This document shows, one piece after another, positions 18,714 to 27,765 of a stretch of 64,000 nucleotides of DNA; within the stretch, counting starts at the first letter, position 1; each line of letters opens with the position of its first letter. This DNA is from Devosia lucknowensis. Its GTDB lineage: Bacteria > Pseudomonadota > Alphaproteobacteria > Rhizobiales > Devosiaceae. The notes beneath the pieces are model-generated. The model had not been told where the DNA came from, ran no database searches, and worked only from the letters and a program-made list of their open reading frames with translations. The DNA lies in assembly GCF_900177655.1 (NCBI RefSeq), contig NZ_FXWK01000002.1:806001-870000 (forward strand), written 5' to 3'. The position numbers and the translations under genes are program-made.

Positions 18714-18860
18714 TCACAGCGGGAAAAAATCGGTGATGTTGTAGCCGGCAGCCGAGACGGCGAAGGTGGTGGCGACGGTGACGATGCTGGCGATCAGCGC
18801 ATATTCGATCAGGGTGATCGGGTTCTGCTGACGCAGATGGCTGATGACGCGACGCAACAT
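18714..18860 (-). CDS. Flp/Fap-type pilin-like small protein
   Basis: A 48-residue peptide with a short basic leader (MLRRVISHLRQQ), then ITLIEYALIASIVTVATTFAVSAAG, a single hydrophobic helix that carries the LIEYxLIA signature of Flp/Fap pilins including the conserved Glu-Tyr. The Gly before the prepilin cleavage point of classical Flp proteins is not evident (NPITLIEY), so processing is uncertain. No tad/cpa secretion genes are nearby. The ATG at 18860 follows a GAAGAGA ribosome site; an upstream in-frame ATG would add 14 unrelated residues. It lies 67 bp after ccmG on the same strand. Confidence 0.65.
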   Translation of the reverse strand: MLRRVISHLRQQNPITLIEYALIASIVTVATTFAVSAAGYNITDFFPL

Positions 18861-18927
18861 ACAAGTCTCTTCTCGAACGCGAAGACGGCCACGATGCCGC
18901 ACACACTATGAACGCCAGCTGAATGAA

Positions 18928-19461
18928 TCAGCTTTTCAGCGATTCCAAGGCAGGAATGAGTTCGCTCTCAATGGCTTGCGGCGTCAGCGGACCGACATGC
19001 TTGTAGACGATGACCCCTTCGGCATTGACCAGGAAGGTCTCGGGCACGCCGTAGACGCCCCAGTCGATCGAGACGCGGCGGTCGCGGTCGGCGCCGATGG
19101 CATCGTATGGATTGCCCAGTTCGGCGAGGAAGGCCCGGGCGTTTTCGGGCGCGTCGGAGTGATTGATGCCGAACATGCGCACGCCAGTCTCGGCCTTGAT
19201 CGCTTCGAGCAGCGGATGTTCGTCGCGGCAGGGAATGCACCAGGACGCGAAGACATTGACCAGGGTCGGCTGGCCCTTGAGCGTCGCGGCGTCAAATCCC
19301 GGAACGTCCAGCCCGTCGACCGGCGCCAGGGCAAATTCGGGCACGGGCTTGTCGATCAGGACCGAGCGCACGAGGCTCGAATCCCGGTCGATGCTGGTGG
19401 CAAAGACGGCGATCAGGCCCACGAGGATCAGCAGTGGCAACGCGAAGAGGAGATAACGCAT
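18928..19461 (-). CDS. ccmG: Cytochrome c biogenesis thiol-disulfide protein CcmG/DsbE
   Basis: CcmG is a membrane-anchored periplasmic thioredoxin that keeps apocytochrome c or CcmH reduced for heme attachment. It has 177 residues: an N-terminal membrane anchor (MRYLLFALPLLILVGLIAVFA), the active site FASWCIPCRDEHP (cysteines 75 and 78) and the cis-proline loop GVPETFLVNAEGVIVYKHVGPL. Its ATG overlaps the ccmD stop by one base. ccmE, ccmF and ccmH are not in the window and are presumably elsewhere, as in other alphaproteobacteria. Confidence 0.95.
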   Translation of the reverse strand: MRYLLFALPLLILVGLIAVFATSIDRDSSLVRSVLIDKPVPEFALAPVDGLDVPGFDAATLKGQPTLVNVFASWCIPCRDEHPLLEAIKAETGVRMFGINHSDAPENARAFLAELGNPYDAIGADRDRRVSIDWGVYGVPETFLVNAEGVIVYKHVGPLTPQAIESELIPALESLKS

Positions 19462-19607
19462 CAGCTGCGCTTGTCCCCGAGCTGGGTCAGGCGCGACCGG
19501 GTGCGGCGGCTGTCATAGACGATCCAGCCGATCAGCGCGGCAAGGCCGAGGCCCACCCCGGCATAGGCGATGACGATGAACTGGGCGTGCTGTCCGAGAT
19601 CGATCAT
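19461..19607 (-). CDS. ccmD: Heme exporter small subunit CcmD
   Basis: A 48-residue single-pass membrane protein: short N terminus MIDLGQHAQ, the membrane helix FIVIAYAGVGLGLAALIGWIVYDS, then a basic cytoplasmic tail RRTRSRLTQL. CcmD joins CcmABC and helps release holo-CcmE. It starts inside the ccmC stop (ATGA overlap) and ends on the ccmG start, so it is clearly part of the coupled set. Confidence 0.93.
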   Translation of the reverse strand: MIDLGQHAQFIVIAYAGVGLGLAALIGWIVYDSRRTRSRLTQLGDKRS

Positions 19608-20365
19608 GGCGTGCCTCCGCGCGCGGCCTTGCGCTCCAGCGTGGCGACGCGGCGGCGGCGGACCTCGGTGTGCATGGCCACCAGCTGCAGGGTGATGAAC
19701 AGGAATGTGAACGCGAAGAACATCGTGAACAGCGGTGTCAGGATCGAGCCCGGCATGGTCGGGCCATCGGCGCGGAACACGCTGGCCGGCTGGTGCAGGG
19801 TCGACCACCAGTCCACCGAGAATTTGATGATCGGCACGTTGATGGCGCCTACGAGCGTGACGACGGCAACCACGCGCGCGGCGCGCAGCTGGTCGTCGAA
19901 GGCGCGCCAGAGCGCGACGATCCCGAGATAGATGAACAGCAGAATCAGCGTCGAGGTCATGCGGCCGTCCCACTCCCAGAACGTGCCCCAGGTCGGGCGG
20001 CCCCACATGGAGCCGGTAAAGAGCGCCATGGCGGTAAAGGCCGCGCCGAGCGGCGCTGCGGCCTTCATGGAGACGTCGGCCATGGGATGGCGCCAGACCA
20101 GCGTGCCCAGCGCCGAGACAGCCATGGCGCCATAAACGAACTGGCTCAGCCAGGCGGTCGGGACATGCACATACATGATGCGCACGGTGTCCCCCATCTG
20201 GTAGTCGGCCGGCGAGTTGAAGAAGGCGAACCAGAGGCCCGCTGCGAACAACAGCGCCGTAATGGCCACCAGCGGCCAGACCAGCGGCGTGGTCCACTGG
20301 ACGAACTGGCCGGGATGGGCCAGCCGGTTCCACCAGCTCATTTTGGGCGTGTCGTCGATGCTCAT
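19604..20365 (-). CDS. ccmC: Heme exporter protein CcmC
   Basis: CcmC is the membrane protein that loads heme onto CcmE. The 253 residues contain six hydrophobic segments, the tryptophan-rich WWD motif TWGTFWEWDGRMTS in a periplasmic loop, and the flanking histidines in MYVHVPTAW and STLHQPAS that ligate heme. Order and length are standard. It overlaps ccmD by 4 bp and follows ccmB by 10 bp. Confidence 0.96.
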   Translation of the reverse strand: MSIDDTPKMSWWNRLAHPGQFVQWTTPLVWPLVAITALLFAAGLWFAFFNSPADYQMGDTVRIMYVHVPTAWLSQFVYGAMAVSALGTLVWRHPMADVSMKAAAPLGAAFTAMALFTGSMWGRPTWGTFWEWDGRMTSTLILLFIYLGIVALWRAFDDQLRAARVVAVVTLVGAINVPIIKFSVDWWSTLHQPASVFRADGPTMPGSILTPLFTMFFAFTFLFITLQLVAMHTEVRRRRVATLERKAARGGTP

Positions 20366-20375
20366 GGCGCGCGCT

Positions 20376-21041
20376 CTACTCTTCTCCCCAGTCTATCGCA
20401 AGGCCCGCCGCAAAGGGAGAGAGCGCCAGGGCCATGAGACTGAGTGCCGCAAGGAACAGCATGGCGGCGCCAGCCTGATCGGGACCGCCGAGCGGGGAAA
20501 TGGCCCCGACGCCGAAGATCAGCACCGGCACGCAGAGCGGGGCGATGAGGATGGGCGCGAGCAGGGCACCACGGCGAATAGCCACGGTTACCGCCGCCCC
20601 GAACGTGCCGAATGCAGCCAGCGCCGGCGTTCCAACCAGCAGCGACATCACCGTGCGCCAGAACGTGTCCATGTCCATGGACAGGATCAGCGCGAGAAAC
20701 GGCGAGGCGATGACGAGAGGCAGGGCGGCAGTCAGCCAATGGGCGATCACTTTTGCGGCAACCATTTCGGCGAGCGACAGGTCGGCCAGACGATAGAGCG
20801 CCAGCGTCCCGTCCTCGCGATCGGGCCGGAAGAGCTTGTCGAGGCCAAGCAGCATGGCGAGGAAGGCCGCGATCCAGATGACGCCGGGGGCGATGCGCGC
20901 GAGAAGTTCGCGATCGGGGCCGACCGCAAAGGGAACGATGGCGCCGACGATGATGAAGAACAAGACGAGCGTGAGGATGTCGCCGCCGCCCGCAAGCGCC
21001 AGCTTCAGATCGCGTTTGAGAACGCCGAGGAAACCGCTCAT
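20376..21041 (-). CDS. ccmB: Heme exporter protein CcmB
   Basis: CcmB is the membrane subunit of the CcmAB ABC transporter. The 221 residues start LGVLKRDLKLALAGGGDILTLVLFFIIVGAIVPFAVGPD and include LFRPDREDGTLALYRLADLSLAEMVAAKVIAHWLTAALPLVIASP, PALAAFGTFGAAVTVAIRRGALLAPILIAPLCVPVLIFG and six membrane segments, all typical. Its ATG overlaps the ccmA stop (ATGA), so the two are coupled. Confidence 0.96.
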   Translation of the reverse strand: MSGFLGVLKRDLKLALAGGGDILTLVLFFIIVGAIVPFAVGPDRELLARIAPGVIWIAAFLAMLLGLDKLFRPDREDGTLALYRLADLSLAEMVAAKVIAHWLTAALPLVIASPFLALILSMDMDTFWRTVMSLLVGTPALAAFGTFGAAVTVAIRRGALLAPILIAPLCVPVLIFGVGAISPLGGPDQAGAAMLFLAALSLMALALSPFAAGLAIDWGEE

Positions 21042-21679
21042 GGCCGCGCTCCGAGCGCTAGGGTCGAGAGCCCGGCGATGGCCAGGTCATCGTGGGTCGC
21101 GATGACGGCCATGCCGCCATTCCCGAGATGCTCGGTCAGGAGCGTGGCAAGCAGACCCTGACCCTCGGCATCGAGCGCAGCGCTGGGCTCGTCGAGCAGC
21201 CAGAGGGGACGGTTGGTGGTCAAAAGTCGCGCCAGGACCAGGCGCCGTTGCTGCCCGGCCGACAGGTAACCGGCGTCGAGACCGGCAATGTGCCCCAGCC
21301 CCACGCGCTTGAGGGCGGCCGCAGGCTCCATCCCGGTCGCGCCGTTGATGTCGGTCCAGAACCTGAGGGTGTCGAGAACCCCGAGGCGCGCCCGCACCGC
21401 GTTGCGATGGCCGCAATAGTGCAGAGCCGGCCCGTCGTCAGGATCGTGCCCCTCGACCGAAACGCTGCCCGCGAGCGGGTGGAGGAGGCCGGCAAGGGTC
21501 AGCAGAAGCGTCGATTTGCCCGCGCCATTGGGGCCGCGCAGCAACAGGCCCGTGCCGGGCGCGACCTCGAAATCCAGATCGCTGGCCAGCACGGTCTCGC
21601 CATAGCCGCAGGCAAGGCCCCGGACCTTGAGGCGTCGTGGGTCTTGGCGTTGTGGCTCTTGGACTTGCCCGCGTGTCAT
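21038..21679 (-). CDS. ccmA: Heme exporter ATP-binding protein CcmA
   Basis: This is the ABC ATPase of the cytochrome c maturation system; ATP hydrolysis drives release of holo-CcmE from CcmC. Its 213 residues have Walker A LLRGPNGAGKSTLL, the LSAGQQRRLVLARLL signature and Walker B LWLLDEPSAALD, then VIATHDDL. CcmA-type features include the conserved ALHYCGHRNAVRARLGV stretch. It is the first gene of the leftward ccmABCDG set and is divergent from acnA across a 156-bp gap. Confidence 0.96.
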   Translation of the reverse strand: MTRGQVQEPQRQDPRRLKVRGLACGYGETVLASDLDFEVAPGTGLLLRGPNGAGKSTLLLTLAGLLHPLAGSVSVEGHDPDDGPALHYCGHRNAVRARLGVLDTLRFWTDINGATGMEPAAALKRVGLGHIAGLDAGYLSAGQQRRLVLARLLTTNRPLWLLDEPSAALDAEGQGLLATLLTEHLGNGGMAVIATHDDLAIAGLSTLALGARP

Positions 21680-21835
21680 GGCCCCATCTCGTATTGGAGA
21701 CAGGGTGGAACTGGCAAGGCCCCAGCCAATTGACTATAACCGGGGTGATTAGAGTCATTCCAGAAAACGCGGATTTTTCTCTAGGCCCCACGTCCCGGAA
21801 CGATCCGCGCCAAACAGCAAGAAGGGCGGAGCATC

Positions 21836-24589
21836 GTGACCTCTATAGACAGCTTCAAATCCAGGTCGACCCTCGTGGTCGGCGGCAAGACCTACACCTA
21901 CTATTCCATTCTCGAGGCCGAGAAGAACGGCCTTGCCGGCGTGTCGAGGCTCCCGGGGTCGATGAAGGTGGTGCTGGAAAACCTGCTGCGCTTCGAGGAC
22001 AACCGCACCGTCAAGAAGGAAGACATTCTCGCCATCGCCGAGTGGCTGGTCAGCCGCACCAGCGAATATGAAATCCAGTATCGCCCCGCCCGCGTGCTGA
22101 TGCAGGACTTCACCGGCGTTCCGGCCGTGGTCGATCTCGCCGCCATGCGCGACGCGACCGCCAAGCTCGGCGCTGATCCGCAGAAGATCAATCCGCTGGT
22201 GCCCGTCGATCTCGTCATCGATCACTCGGTCATGGTCGATAATTTCGGCACGCCGCTGGCCTTCAACCAGAATGTCGAGCTCGAATACGAGCGCAATGGC
22301 GAGCGCTATGAGTTCCTGCGCTGGGGCCAGTCCGCCTTCGACAATTTCCGGGTCGTTCCACCCGGCACCGGTATCTGCCATCAGGTCAACCTCGAATACC
22401 TGGCGCAGACGGTCTGGACCAAGGACGAGAACGGCGAAACGGTCGCCTACCCCGATACGCTTGTCGGCACCGACTCGCATACCACCATGGTCAATGGCCT
22501 TGCCGTGCTCGGCTGGGGCGTGGGTGGTATCGAGGCGGAAGCGGCTATGCTGGGCCAGCCGATCACCATGCTGATCCCCGAAGTCGTGGGCTTCAAGCTC
22601 GTGGGCAAGATCAACGAAGGCATCACCGCCACCGATCTCGTGCTGACCGTCACCGAAATGCTGCGCAAGAAAGGCGTGGTGGGCAAGTTCGTGGAATTCT
22701 ACGGACCAGGCCTCGACTATCTCAGCCTCGAGGATCAGGCGACCATCGGCAACATGGCTCCCGAATACGGCGCCACCTGCGGCTATTTCCCCGTCGATGC
22801 CGATACGCTCAAGTATCTTTCGACCACCGGACGCGATCCCGCGCGCGTGGCCCTGGTTGAAGCCTACTCCAGGGCGCAGGGCATGTTCCGCACCACCGAT
22901 ACGCCGGACCCGGTCTTCACCTCGACCCTCGAGCTGGACCTTTCGACCGTCGTTCCCTCGCTTTCGGGCCCCAAGCGCCCGCAGGATCGCGTCGCCCTCA
23001 AGGACGTGACTCGCAGCTTTGCCGAAGCGCTGCCCGAACTCTCGGGAGGCCGCATCGAGCGCACCAAACTGCCTGCCGACAAGCAGGAAAGCCGCTATGT
23101 CGACGAGGGCGCCAATGGCGTCCACGATATCCCTGAGGAGGCTGCTTTCGCGGTCAAGGGCGCCGACTACGGCATCAATGACGGCTCGGTGGTCATCGCC
23201 GCCATCACCTCGTGCACCAACACGTCCAATCCCTCGGTGCTGGTCGCCGCCGGTCTCGTCGCCCGCAAGGCCAGGGCCCTCGGCCTCAATTCCAAGCCTT
23301 GGGTCAAAACCTCGCTGGCACCCGGATCGCAGGTGGTCACCGATTACCTGACCGCGGCTGGTCTGCAGGAGGATCTCGACGCCATCGGCTTCAATCTCGT
23401 GGGATATGGCTGCACCACCTGCATCGGCAATTCCGGCCCGCTGCCGCAGGCCATCTCCGATTGCATCAACGAGAACAAACTGGTCGCCGCCTCGGTGCTC
23501 TCTGGCAACCGCAATTTCGAAGGCCGCGTGAACCCCGACGTGCGCGCCAATTACCTGGCATCCCCGCCGCTGGTCGTGGCCTATGCGCTGACAGGCACGC
23601 TCAATGTCGACATCACCACCGAAGCGATCGGCACCGGCAAGGATGGCCAGCCGGTGTACCTGCGGGATATCTGGCCCTCAAATCAGGAAATCGCCGAGGT
23701 CGTGCGCAAGCATGTGCATGCCGACATGTTCCGCGCCCGCTATTCCGACGTCTTCAAGGGCGACCGGCACTGGCAGGCGATCTCGGTCGAGGGGAGCGAA
23801 ACCTATGGCTGGAACGGGTCTTCGACTTATGTGCAGAACCCGCCGTATTTCGAAGACCTGACCATGGAACCCAAGCCCGTCACCGACGTGGTCTCGGCCC
23901 GCGTGCTGGCGCTGTTCCTCGACAGCATCACCACCGATCACATTTCACCGGCCGGTTCGTTCAAGTCGGGCACCCCGGCAGGCAAATACCTAATTGACCG
24001 CCAGGTGGCGCCCAAGGATTTCAACTCCTACGGCGCCCGCCGCGGCAATCACGAGGTGATGATGCGCGGCACCTTTGCCAATATCCGCATCAAGAACATG
24101 ATGCTCGATGGCGTCGAAGGCGGCTTTACCCTCGGCCCCGACGGGACCCAGATGCCGATCTACGACGCGTCCATGGCCTATCAGGCCCAGGGTACGCCGC
24201 TGGTGATCTTTGCCGGCAAGGAATACGGCACGGGCTCCTCGCGTGACTGGGCCGCCAAGGGCACCAACCTCCTGGGCGTCAAGGCGGTCATCGCGCAGAG
24301 TTTCGAGCGTATCCACCGCTCCAATCTCGTGGGCATGGGTGTCATCCCGCTGCAGTTTGCGGAGGGCGAAAGCTGGCAGACCCTGGGGCTCGACGGTACC
24401 GAAACCGTTGACATCGCCGGGGTCGACACCATCGAGCCGCGCTCGAAGGTGGCAGTCAAGATCACCCGCGCCAATGGCGAGGTCGTGACGATCGAAACGC
24501 TATGCCGGATCGATACCGCCAATGAGCTCGACTACTTCAAGAACGGTGGCATTCTGCACTACGTGCTGCGCAGCCTCGTCGCGGCGTAA
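21836..24589 (+). CDS. acnA: Aconitate hydratase A
   Basis: Aconitase converts citrate to isocitrate in the TCA cycle with a [4Fe-4S] cluster. The 917 residues match AcnA/IRP1-type enzymes. Cluster cysteines lie in [12 protein letters not shown] (about residue 460) and [13 protein letters not shown] (about 526-529). The swivel domain has [13 protein letters not shown] and [14 protein letters not shown]. It starts with GTG at 21836 after a GGCGGA ribosome site, giving [24 protein letters not shown]. The divergent ccmABCDG neighbour is typical of Rhizobiales. A TTGACT -35-like element at 21730 is followed by no good -10, so the promoter is unassigned. Confidence 0.98.
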   Translation: MTSIDSFKSRSTLVVGGKTYTYYSILEAEKNGLAGVSRLPGSMKVVLENLLRFEDNRTVKKEDILAIAEWLVSRTSEYEIQYRPARVLMQDFTGVPAVVDLAAMRDATAKLGADPQKINPLVPVDLVIDHSVMVDNFGTPLAFNQNVELEYERNGERYEFLRWGQSAFDNFRVVPPGTGICHQVNLEYLAQTVWTKDENGETVAYPDTLVGTDSHTTMVNGLAVLGWGVGGIEAEAAMLGQPITMLIPEVVGFKLVGKINEGITATDLVLTVTEMLRKKGVVGKFVEFYGPGLDYLSLEDQATIGNMAPEYGATCGYFPVDADTLKYLSTTGRDPARVALVEAYSRAQGMFRTTDTPDPVFTSTLELDLSTVVPSLSGPKRPQDRVALKDVTRSFAEALPELSGGRIERTKLPADKQESRYVDEGANGVHDIPEEAAFAVKGADYGINDGSVVIAAITSCTNTSNPSVLVAAGLVARKARALGLNSKPWVKTSLAPGSQVVTDYLTAAGLQEDLDAIGFNLVGYGCTTCIGNSGPLPQAISDCINENKLVAASVLSGNRNFEGRVNPDVRANYLASPPLVVAYALTGTLNVDITTEAIGTGKDGQPVYLRDIWPSNQEIAEVVRKHVHADMFRARYSDVFKGDRHWQAISVEGSETYGWNGSSTYVQNPPYFEDLTMEPKPVTDVVSARVLALFLDSITTDHISPAGSFKSGTPAGKYLIDRQVAPKDFNSYGARRGNHEVMMRGTFANIRIKNMMLDGVEGGFTLGPDGTQMPIYDASMAYQAQGTPLVIFAGKEYGTGSSRDWAAKGTNLLGVKAVIAQSFERIHRSNLVGMGVIPLQFAEGESWQTLGLDGTETVDIAGVDTIEPRSKVAVKITRANGEVVTIETLCRIDTANELDYFKNGGILHYVLRSLVAA

Positions 24590-24616
24590 GCAGCGCTTAC
24601 ATTGCAGATTGCGTGG

Positions 24617-24648
24617 AAATGGCGGCCCCCGGTGGCCGCCATTTTCTT
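24617..24648 (+). terminator. Rho-independent terminator of acnA
   Basis: AAATGGCGGCC and GGCCGCCATTT form a perfect 11-bp stem with a 6-base loop, followed by TTCTTT, 28 bp after the acnA stop. Confidence 0.85.
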
Positions 24649-24725
24649 TGTCCGAATGCGAATCCGCGGAGTCTCACCCTCTTTTGACTAGGCAGGCGAA
24701 TGGGGCCCGGCTTACAACACCGCCC

Positions 24726-25460
24726 ATGCTCACGAGACGCTCCTTCACCGCTCTTGCCGGATCCGCTTTTTGCCTCGCCCTCTCGGGCCATCCGATGGCG
24801 CAGTCGTCGGGCGGCAGGGTCAAGGCGGTGGTCGAGCTTTTCACCAGCCAGGGCTGCGCCCAATGCCCGCCGGCCGATGCCATGCTCACCAGCCTTGCCG
24901 AGCGTGGCGATGTGGTGGCGCTGGCCTATCATGTGGATTACTGGGACTATATCGGCTGGGAAGACACGTTTGGATCGAAAGCTTATTCCGACCTGCAGCG
25001 GGCCTATGCCCGGGGTTGGAATTCGTCCCGCATCTTCACCCCGCAGATGGTGGTGAACGGATCGGAAGGGGTTGTCGGCTCGAAGCGTGACAAGGTCCAG
25101 GCGTCCGTGGGACGTGCGACGCTGCCCCTCGATGTATCGCTGACGGTACAGAACGACATGCTCAAGCTTGAGGCGCCCGCCAATGCGGCGCTCGGCGACG
25201 CGACGATCTGGCTGGTGCGCTATGTGCGCCGGGCGGAAGTGGCGATCGAAAAGGGCGAGAATGCCGGCAAATCCATGGTCTATACGCAGGTCGTCGTCGA
25301 CCGGCAGATGGTGGGCATGTGGGAAGCCTCCACCGGCGCCGAGGTCAAGCTGCCCATCGAGCAGGTCGGCGCAGCCGACGGCGGGATCGCTATCCTGATC
25401 CAGCGGGAGCAAAACGGCTTGCCCGGGCCGATCCTCGGGGCAGCCATGCACGACTTCTAG
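24726..25460 (+). CDS. DUF1223 thioredoxin-like exported protein
   Basis: A 244-residue protein with a Tat-like or Sec signal (MLTRRSFTALAGSAFCLALSGHPMAQ; twin Arg followed by SF). The DUF1223 core follows: VELFTSQGCAQCPPADAMLTSLAERGDVVALAYHVDYWDYIGWEDTFGS, then FTPQMVVNGSEGVVGS. The CxxC in QGCAQC sits where a thioredoxin active site would, suggesting a redox role that has not been demonstrated. The ATG at 24726 is used because it begins the signal peptide. The gene follows the acnA terminator and is probably separately transcribed. Confidence 0.85.
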   Translation: MLTRRSFTALAGSAFCLALSGHPMAQSSGGRVKAVVELFTSQGCAQCPPADAMLTSLAERGDVVALAYHVDYWDYIGWEDTFGSKAYSDLQRAYARGWNSSRIFTPQMVVNGSEGVVGSKRDKVQASVGRATLPLDVSLTVQNDMLKLEAPANAALGDATIWLVRYVRRAEVAIEKGENAGKSMVYTQVVVDRQMVGMWEASTGAEVKLPIEQVGAADGGIAILIQREQNGLPGPILGAAMHDF

Positions 25461-25485
25461 CGCCCGGCACCAACGGCATAGGCCG

Positions 25486-25520
25486 AAAGAAAACGCCCAC
25501 TCCGGGGGCGGGAGTGGGCG
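25486..25520 (-). terminator. Rho-independent terminator on the minus strand, no assigned gene
   Basis: CGCCCACTCC and GGAGTGGGCG make a perfect 10-bp stem with a 7-base loop. On the minus strand it runs into TTTTCTTTC; on the plus strand no T-run follows. The next leftward gene upstream (at 26142) is separated by a rightward gene, so the transcript it ends is unknown. Confidence 0.7.
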
Positions 25521-25746
25521 GTAGACGACTTGGGGTCATTGCATTTTGGGGCGGCTGGCAATCGGGCCTACTGGTTTGGGGGCTCATCGGCCCAGCTGCC
25601 AGCCACTGGAGGCAATGGTTGAACAGTGCCGGTCCAATGGGGCGGGGTAAGGGACAAATCGTGGCCGAAATGGGGAATCTTCGCCTGCTTGCCAAGCCGT
25701 GAAAATGCGCCGATCATGAAGGTCCGATGACGGGATAAATAGGCGC

Positions 25747-26130
25747 GTGCAGGGTCCTCCAAACGATAACCGGAACACTCTGGCGCTGGTGCATGTGGGC
25801 GAGCCCACAAGCCAGCCCAACCGGCCCGTGCAACCGGTGGTCGCCTTTGACCGCCGCGAGCTGACGCAGATTCTGGCGGTCTATGGCCGCAAGGTCGGCA
25901 AGGGCGAATGGCGTGACTACGCCATGGATTTCCTCAAGGACCGCGCCCTCTTTTCCATCTATGCGCGCGTCTCCGAACGGCCGCTCTTCGTCGTCGAGAA
26001 GAACCCCAAGCTGCGCAATCGCCAGGGCCAATACATGGTCACCAACCAGCAGGGCATGATTCTCAAGCGCGGCCACGACCTCAGCCAGGTGTTGCGCGTG
26101 CTCGATCCGGATCTGGTGGTGGTGGGCTAG
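25747..26130 (+). CDS. DUF2794 domain-containing protein
   Basis: A 127-residue basic cytoplasmic protein conserved in Rhizobiales. VVAFDRRELTQILAVYGRKVGKGEWRDYAMDFLKDRALFSIYARVSERPLFVVEKNPKLRNRQGQYMVTNQQGMILKRGHDLSQVLRVLDPDLVVVG is the complete DUF2794 domain; its function is unknown. The chosen start is the GTG at 25747, the only start before the domain that adds a short leader (MQGPPNDNRNTLALVHVGE); a ribosome site is weak. It ends 11 bp from the convergent acetyltransferase. Confidence 0.85.
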   Translation: MQGPPNDNRNTLALVHVGEPTSQPNRPVQPVVAFDRRELTQILAVYGRKVGKGEWRDYAMDFLKDRALFSIYARVSERPLFVVEKNPKLRNRQGQYMVTNQQGMILKRGHDLSQVLRVLDPDLVVVG

Positions 26131-26141
26131 GTCCTGGGCCT

Positions 26142-26639
26142 CTACAGCGCCTTCTGCAGATGCACGATATCGTGCCAGCGGTCGAACTTGAGACCGACCG
26201 CCTTGTAGTAGCCGACGCGCTCGAAGCCGAACTTTTCGTGGATGGCGATCGAATTGGCGGTGTCGGCAGTGATCACCGCCAGCATTTGCTTGAAACCGAA
26301 GGCCTTGGACTGTGTCAGCAGTTCGGTGAGCATCCGCTTGCCGAGGCCGCGGCCGGTCTCCGCGGGATCGAGATAGATCGAATCCTCGCAGGTGAAACGG
26401 TAGGCGGCGCGGGGGCGATAAAAGCTGGCATAGGCATAGCCCACCACCTTGCCCTGACGCTCGGCGATGATGACGGGATGGCCCAGTTTCTTGAGGCCCG
26501 CATATTTTTCCGCAATGGCTTCCTCGCCCGGCGCTTCGGTATCGAAGGTGATCGCGGTCTGGTCCACATAATGCCGGTAGATCGCCGTGATGGCGGGAAC
26601 GTCGGACCAGGTGAAAGAGCGGAGGAGGGTGTCGGACAT
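26142..26639 (-). CDS. GNAT acetyltransferase, phosphinothricin-acetyltransferase-like
   Basis: A 165-residue acyl-CoA transferase of the Pat/MnaT type. RSFTWSDVPAITAIYRHYVDQTAITFDTEAPG, KVVGYAYASFYRPRAAYRFTCEDSIYLDPAETGRGLGKRMLTELL (with the acetyl-CoA loop GRGLGKR), and ITADTANSIAIHEKFGFERVGYYKAVGLKFDRWHDIVHLQKAL are characteristic. Homologues acetylate phosphinothricin, methionine sulfone or other amino acid analogues; the substrate is not determined by sequence. The ATG at 26639 is preferred over an upstream in-frame start lacking similarity. Confidence 0.88.
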   Translation of the reverse strand: MSDTLLRSFTWSDVPAITAIYRHYVDQTAITFDTEAPGEEAIAEKYAGLKKLGHPVIIAERQGKVVGYAYASFYRPRAAYRFTCEDSIYLDPAETGRGLGKRMLTELLTQSKAFGFKQMLAVITADTANSIAIHEKFGFERVGYYKAVGLKFDRWHDIVHLQKAL

Positions 26640-26649
26640 GGCTGCTTGC

Positions 26650-26685
26650 AAAGAAAAGGACCGCAGCCCTTGTAGGCTGCGGTCC
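26650..26685 (-). terminator. Rho-independent terminator of the Bax1-like gene
   Basis: GGACCGCAGCC and GGCTGCGGTCC form a perfect 11-bp stem with a 6-base loop. Read leftward it runs into TTTTCTTT. It is 51 bp after the stop of the Bax1-like gene. Confidence 0.87.
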
Positions 26686-26736
26686 CGATCAGCGTCCAAC
26701 CAAAATCTTTGATCGGACCATCAAGTCTTCCGAAGG

Positions 26737-27507
26737 TTACTCGCGGTTACCGAAGAGGCGGAGCAGCATCATGAAGAGGTTGATGAAGTCGAGGTAGAGC
26801 GACAGGGCACCCATGATGGCATTCTTGGCCAGCACGTCGGCGCCGTAGCTCTCGGAGTAGCTTTCCTTGATCTTCTGGGTGTCATAGGCGGTCAGACCGG
26901 TGAAGATCAGGACGCCGAGCACCGAGATCGCGAAATCGAGCATGGAGGAGCCCATGAAGATGTTCACGATCGAGGCGATGATGATGCCGATCAGGCCCAT
27001 CATCAGGAAGTTGCCCATGCCGGTCAGGTCACGCTTGGTGGTGTAGCCGTACAGGCTCATCGCGCCGAAGGTCGCGGCGGTAATGAAGAACACCTTGGCG
27101 ATCGAAGCGCCGGTATAGACCAGGAAGATGGACGAGAGCGACAGGCCCATGATCGCGGCGAAGGCCCAGAACACGGCCTGTGCGGCCGGTACGGAGAGCT
27201 TGTTGATGCCGAAGCTCAGCACCAGCACGAAGCCAAGCGGCGCGAGCATGATGACCCAGGACAGCGGGCTGCCGAAGAGCAGAGCGCCCCACTGGGTGAC
27301 GTAGGTGCCGTTCTCGAGCTGGCCGACGGCGGCCGACGGATCGGACGTGATCGCAGCCTGGGCGGCGAAGAAGGCCACGAGGCCCGTGATGACAAGGCCG
27401 AGGCCCATGTAATTGTAAACGCGCAGCATATAGCTGCGAAGGCCCTCGTCGATGGCCGCGGCCGAGCCGGCCCGCGCACCGAGGGTCTGACGGTCATATT
27501 CAGCCAT
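26737..27507 (-). CDS. Bax inhibitor-1 / YccA family membrane protein
   Basis: A 256-residue integral membrane protein with seven hydrophobic segments, from YNYMGLGLVITGLVAFFAAQAAI to LSLYLDFINLFMMLLRLFG. The family signature region GVLIFTGLTAYDTQKIKE near the C terminus carries the Asp thought to gate proton or calcium leak in BsYetJ-like proteins. The cytoplasmic N terminus (MAEYDRQTLGARAGSAAAIDEGLRSYMLRVYNYM) is typical of alphaproteobacterial members. The physiological role is not settled. It is a single gene with its own terminator. Confidence 0.92.
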   Translation of the reverse strand: MAEYDRQTLGARAGSAAAIDEGLRSYMLRVYNYMGLGLVITGLVAFFAAQAAITSDPSAAVGQLENGTYVTQWGALLFGSPLSWVIMLAPLGFVLVLSFGINKLSVPAAQAVFWAFAAIMGLSLSSIFLVYTGASIAKVFFITAATFGAMSLYGYTTKRDLTGMGNFLMMGLIGIIIASIVNIFMGSSMLDFAISVLGVLIFTGLTAYDTQKIKESYSESYGADVLAKNAIMGALSLYLDFINLFMMLLRLFGNRE

Positions 27508-27765
27508 TCTTTGGTTCCCTTTCCCAAATTAGACGCGGTCATTCCACCGCCGGGGGCAATTGGCGTTGCCACTTGGCTCGGAATATGGGGACGGAACCAT
27601 TGAATGACAAGGATAATCGGTCCCCTGCGACACTGGGACTGGTCCGATAAAGTGTTTGTGTTAGGGTCGGTGGCGCGAATCTTGCCGATACTTTGCAGCT
27701 CTGTCACATGCTGGATGGAGAATTGTGCAGGTGCAGGCGACCAACCAACGCCAGGGAGGCTTGTC

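Noticed and set aside
21730..21766. TTGACT and a weak TTAGA...TTC-type dyad before acnA, considered as an iron (Irr/RirA) box
   Set aside because: The dyad has too many mismatches to the iron control element, and no matching -10 was found.
21755..23125. 456-codon leftward frame over acnA
   Set aside because: It is antisense to acnA, with low-complexity His/Gly/Asp-rich translation.
25390..25695. 101-codon leftward frame near the minus-strand terminator
   Set aside because: Pro/Arg-rich, runs across the DUF1223 3' end and through the terminator stem, and has no ribosome site; a small RNA is more plausible.
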